DNA of 6,071 nt from Bacillota bacterium. GTDB lineage: Bacteria; Bacillota; Dehalobacteriia; UBA4068. The notes beneath the pieces were generated by a model. The model searched no databases. It was not told where the DNA came from and was given only the letters and a program-made list of their open reading frames with translations. The stretch's first letter is position 1, and each line of letters begins with the position of its first letter. This document shows positions 5,567 to 6,071 of the stretch, in pieces. The translations under genes were made by a program, and so were the position numbers. The stretch is taken from contig WRKD01000098.1 of assembly GCA_009778255.1 (NCBI GenBank), positions 1 through 6,071 on the forward strand, given 5' to 3'.

Positions 5567-6070
5567 TTAGCTGCATACAGCTAAGGGAGGACCGCTTAGT
5601 TTGATGAGGGATGTTTGCGAAAATAAAAGGCTAATATCGTGGGAGACCGTAATTATCAGCCGTTCGGCATATAGCTCTTCTATACGCTCTAAGATACGGT
5701 GGGTCAAATCGTTGTCTAGCCCGTTTGTTGGTTCATCCAAAAGCAGTATATCTCCATTATACGCTAAAGCCCGCGCCAAGGCTACCCGACGACGCATGCC
5801 TCCGGAGAGCTCGCCGGGCAACTGTTCTTTTTCCTGCGCCAATTCTACCAGTTCCAACCAAAACAGCGCTTCTTTTGCCTGGTTGGCAGGCAATACGAGG
5901 GCCACGTTTTCAGCAGCGCTTAGCCAGGGTAATAGCCGGTCTTCTTGAAACAACATAGAAAGGCGCTTGTTTTCTAACCCTTGTATTTTTCCTGCTTGGG
6001 GGCGTAATAAACCGGCTAGCAGTAAAAGCAGGCTGGTTTTACCGCAACCGGAAGGTCCGCTGAGATAAAC
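5567..6070 (-). CDS. ABC transporter ATP-binding protein, nitrate/sulfonate/taurine type, 5' end outside window
   Basis: Cytoplasmic ATPase subunit of an ABC importer, 167 residues visible; the frame runs off the right edge of the window. An ATG at 5956 is internal, since the Walker A motif G-P-S-G-C-G-K-T (visible residues 5-12) lies upstream of it. Further motifs are the Q-loop F-Q-E-D-R-L-L-P-W (Q42), signature L-S-G-G-M (88-92), Walker B I-L-L-L-D-E (108-113, catalytic E113), D-loop G-L-D (117-119) and switch histidine H144 (V-S-H-D). The Q-loop sequence is typical of SsuB/TauB/NrtD-like subunits, whose partners import sulfonates, nitrate, bicarbonate or pyrimidine precursors; the substrate cannot be told here. 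The protein stops 23 residues after H144, so it is a compact version lacking the C-terminal extension of many relatives. Permease and binding-protein genes should lie beyond the right edge. Confidence 0.92.
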   Translation of the reverse strand, partial: VYLSGPSGCGKTSLLLLLAGLLRPQAGKIQGLENKRLSMLFQEDRLLPWLSAAENVALVLPANQAKEALFWLELVELAQEKEQLPGELSGGMRRRVALARALAYNGDILLLDEPTNGLDNDLTHRILERIEELYAERLIITVSHDISLLFSQTSLIKLSGPPLAVCS

Positions 6071-6071
6071 C

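Noticed and set aside
5601..5958. Plus-strand open frames of 115 and 77 codons opposite the ABC ATPase
   Set aside because: The minus frame carries all ABC motifs in order; the plus frames have low-complexity composition and no domain.

Overview
The window looks like a chromosomal stretch of a Firmicute, most likely a Clostridia-type anaerobe. This is an inference from the moderate G+C content, strong purine-rich Shine-Dalgarno sites, short intergenic gaps, a DUF4911-like small protein and a YrzE-like four-helix membrane protein. Eight protein-coding genes fill almost the whole window. Two are cut by the window edges: an asparaginase at the left and an ABC ATPase at the right. I see no tRNA, rRNA, CRISPR array, insertion sequence or phage gene.

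Left part (1-1509, plus strand): the C-terminal two thirds or so of an L-asparaginase-family protein is followed after 2 bases by a short homoserine dehydrogenase without an ACT domain. The pair fits aspartate-family metabolism: asparagine gives aspartate, and homoserine leads to threonine and methionine.

Middle part (1475-3709, minus strand): an EamA/DMT-type transporter and an MFS transporter form a likely two-gene transcript. It converges on hom and overlaps its 3' end by 35 bases. A small four-helix membrane protein (3790-4248, plus) is divergent from the EamA gene.

Right part (4287-6071): a complete type I methionine aminopeptidase (map) stands alone on the minus strand. Its start is best placed at 5036, because an SD site and an extended -10 box both lie inside the longer open frame. 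A 210-base divergent region follows, with an 8-bp dyad over the map -10 box and several further inverted repeats. Next come a small DUF4911-like protein (plus), a 13-bp-stem bidirectional terminator, and the 3' part of an ABC transporter ATPase of the nitrate/sulfonate/taurine type (minus).

Most of this is ordinary housekeeping and transport content. I did not find a convincing new multi-gene system. The items most worth a second look are the map-DUF4911 divergent control region, the asparaginase-hom pair with its N-to-D change in the cofactor-domain motif, and the two small uncharacterised proteins.
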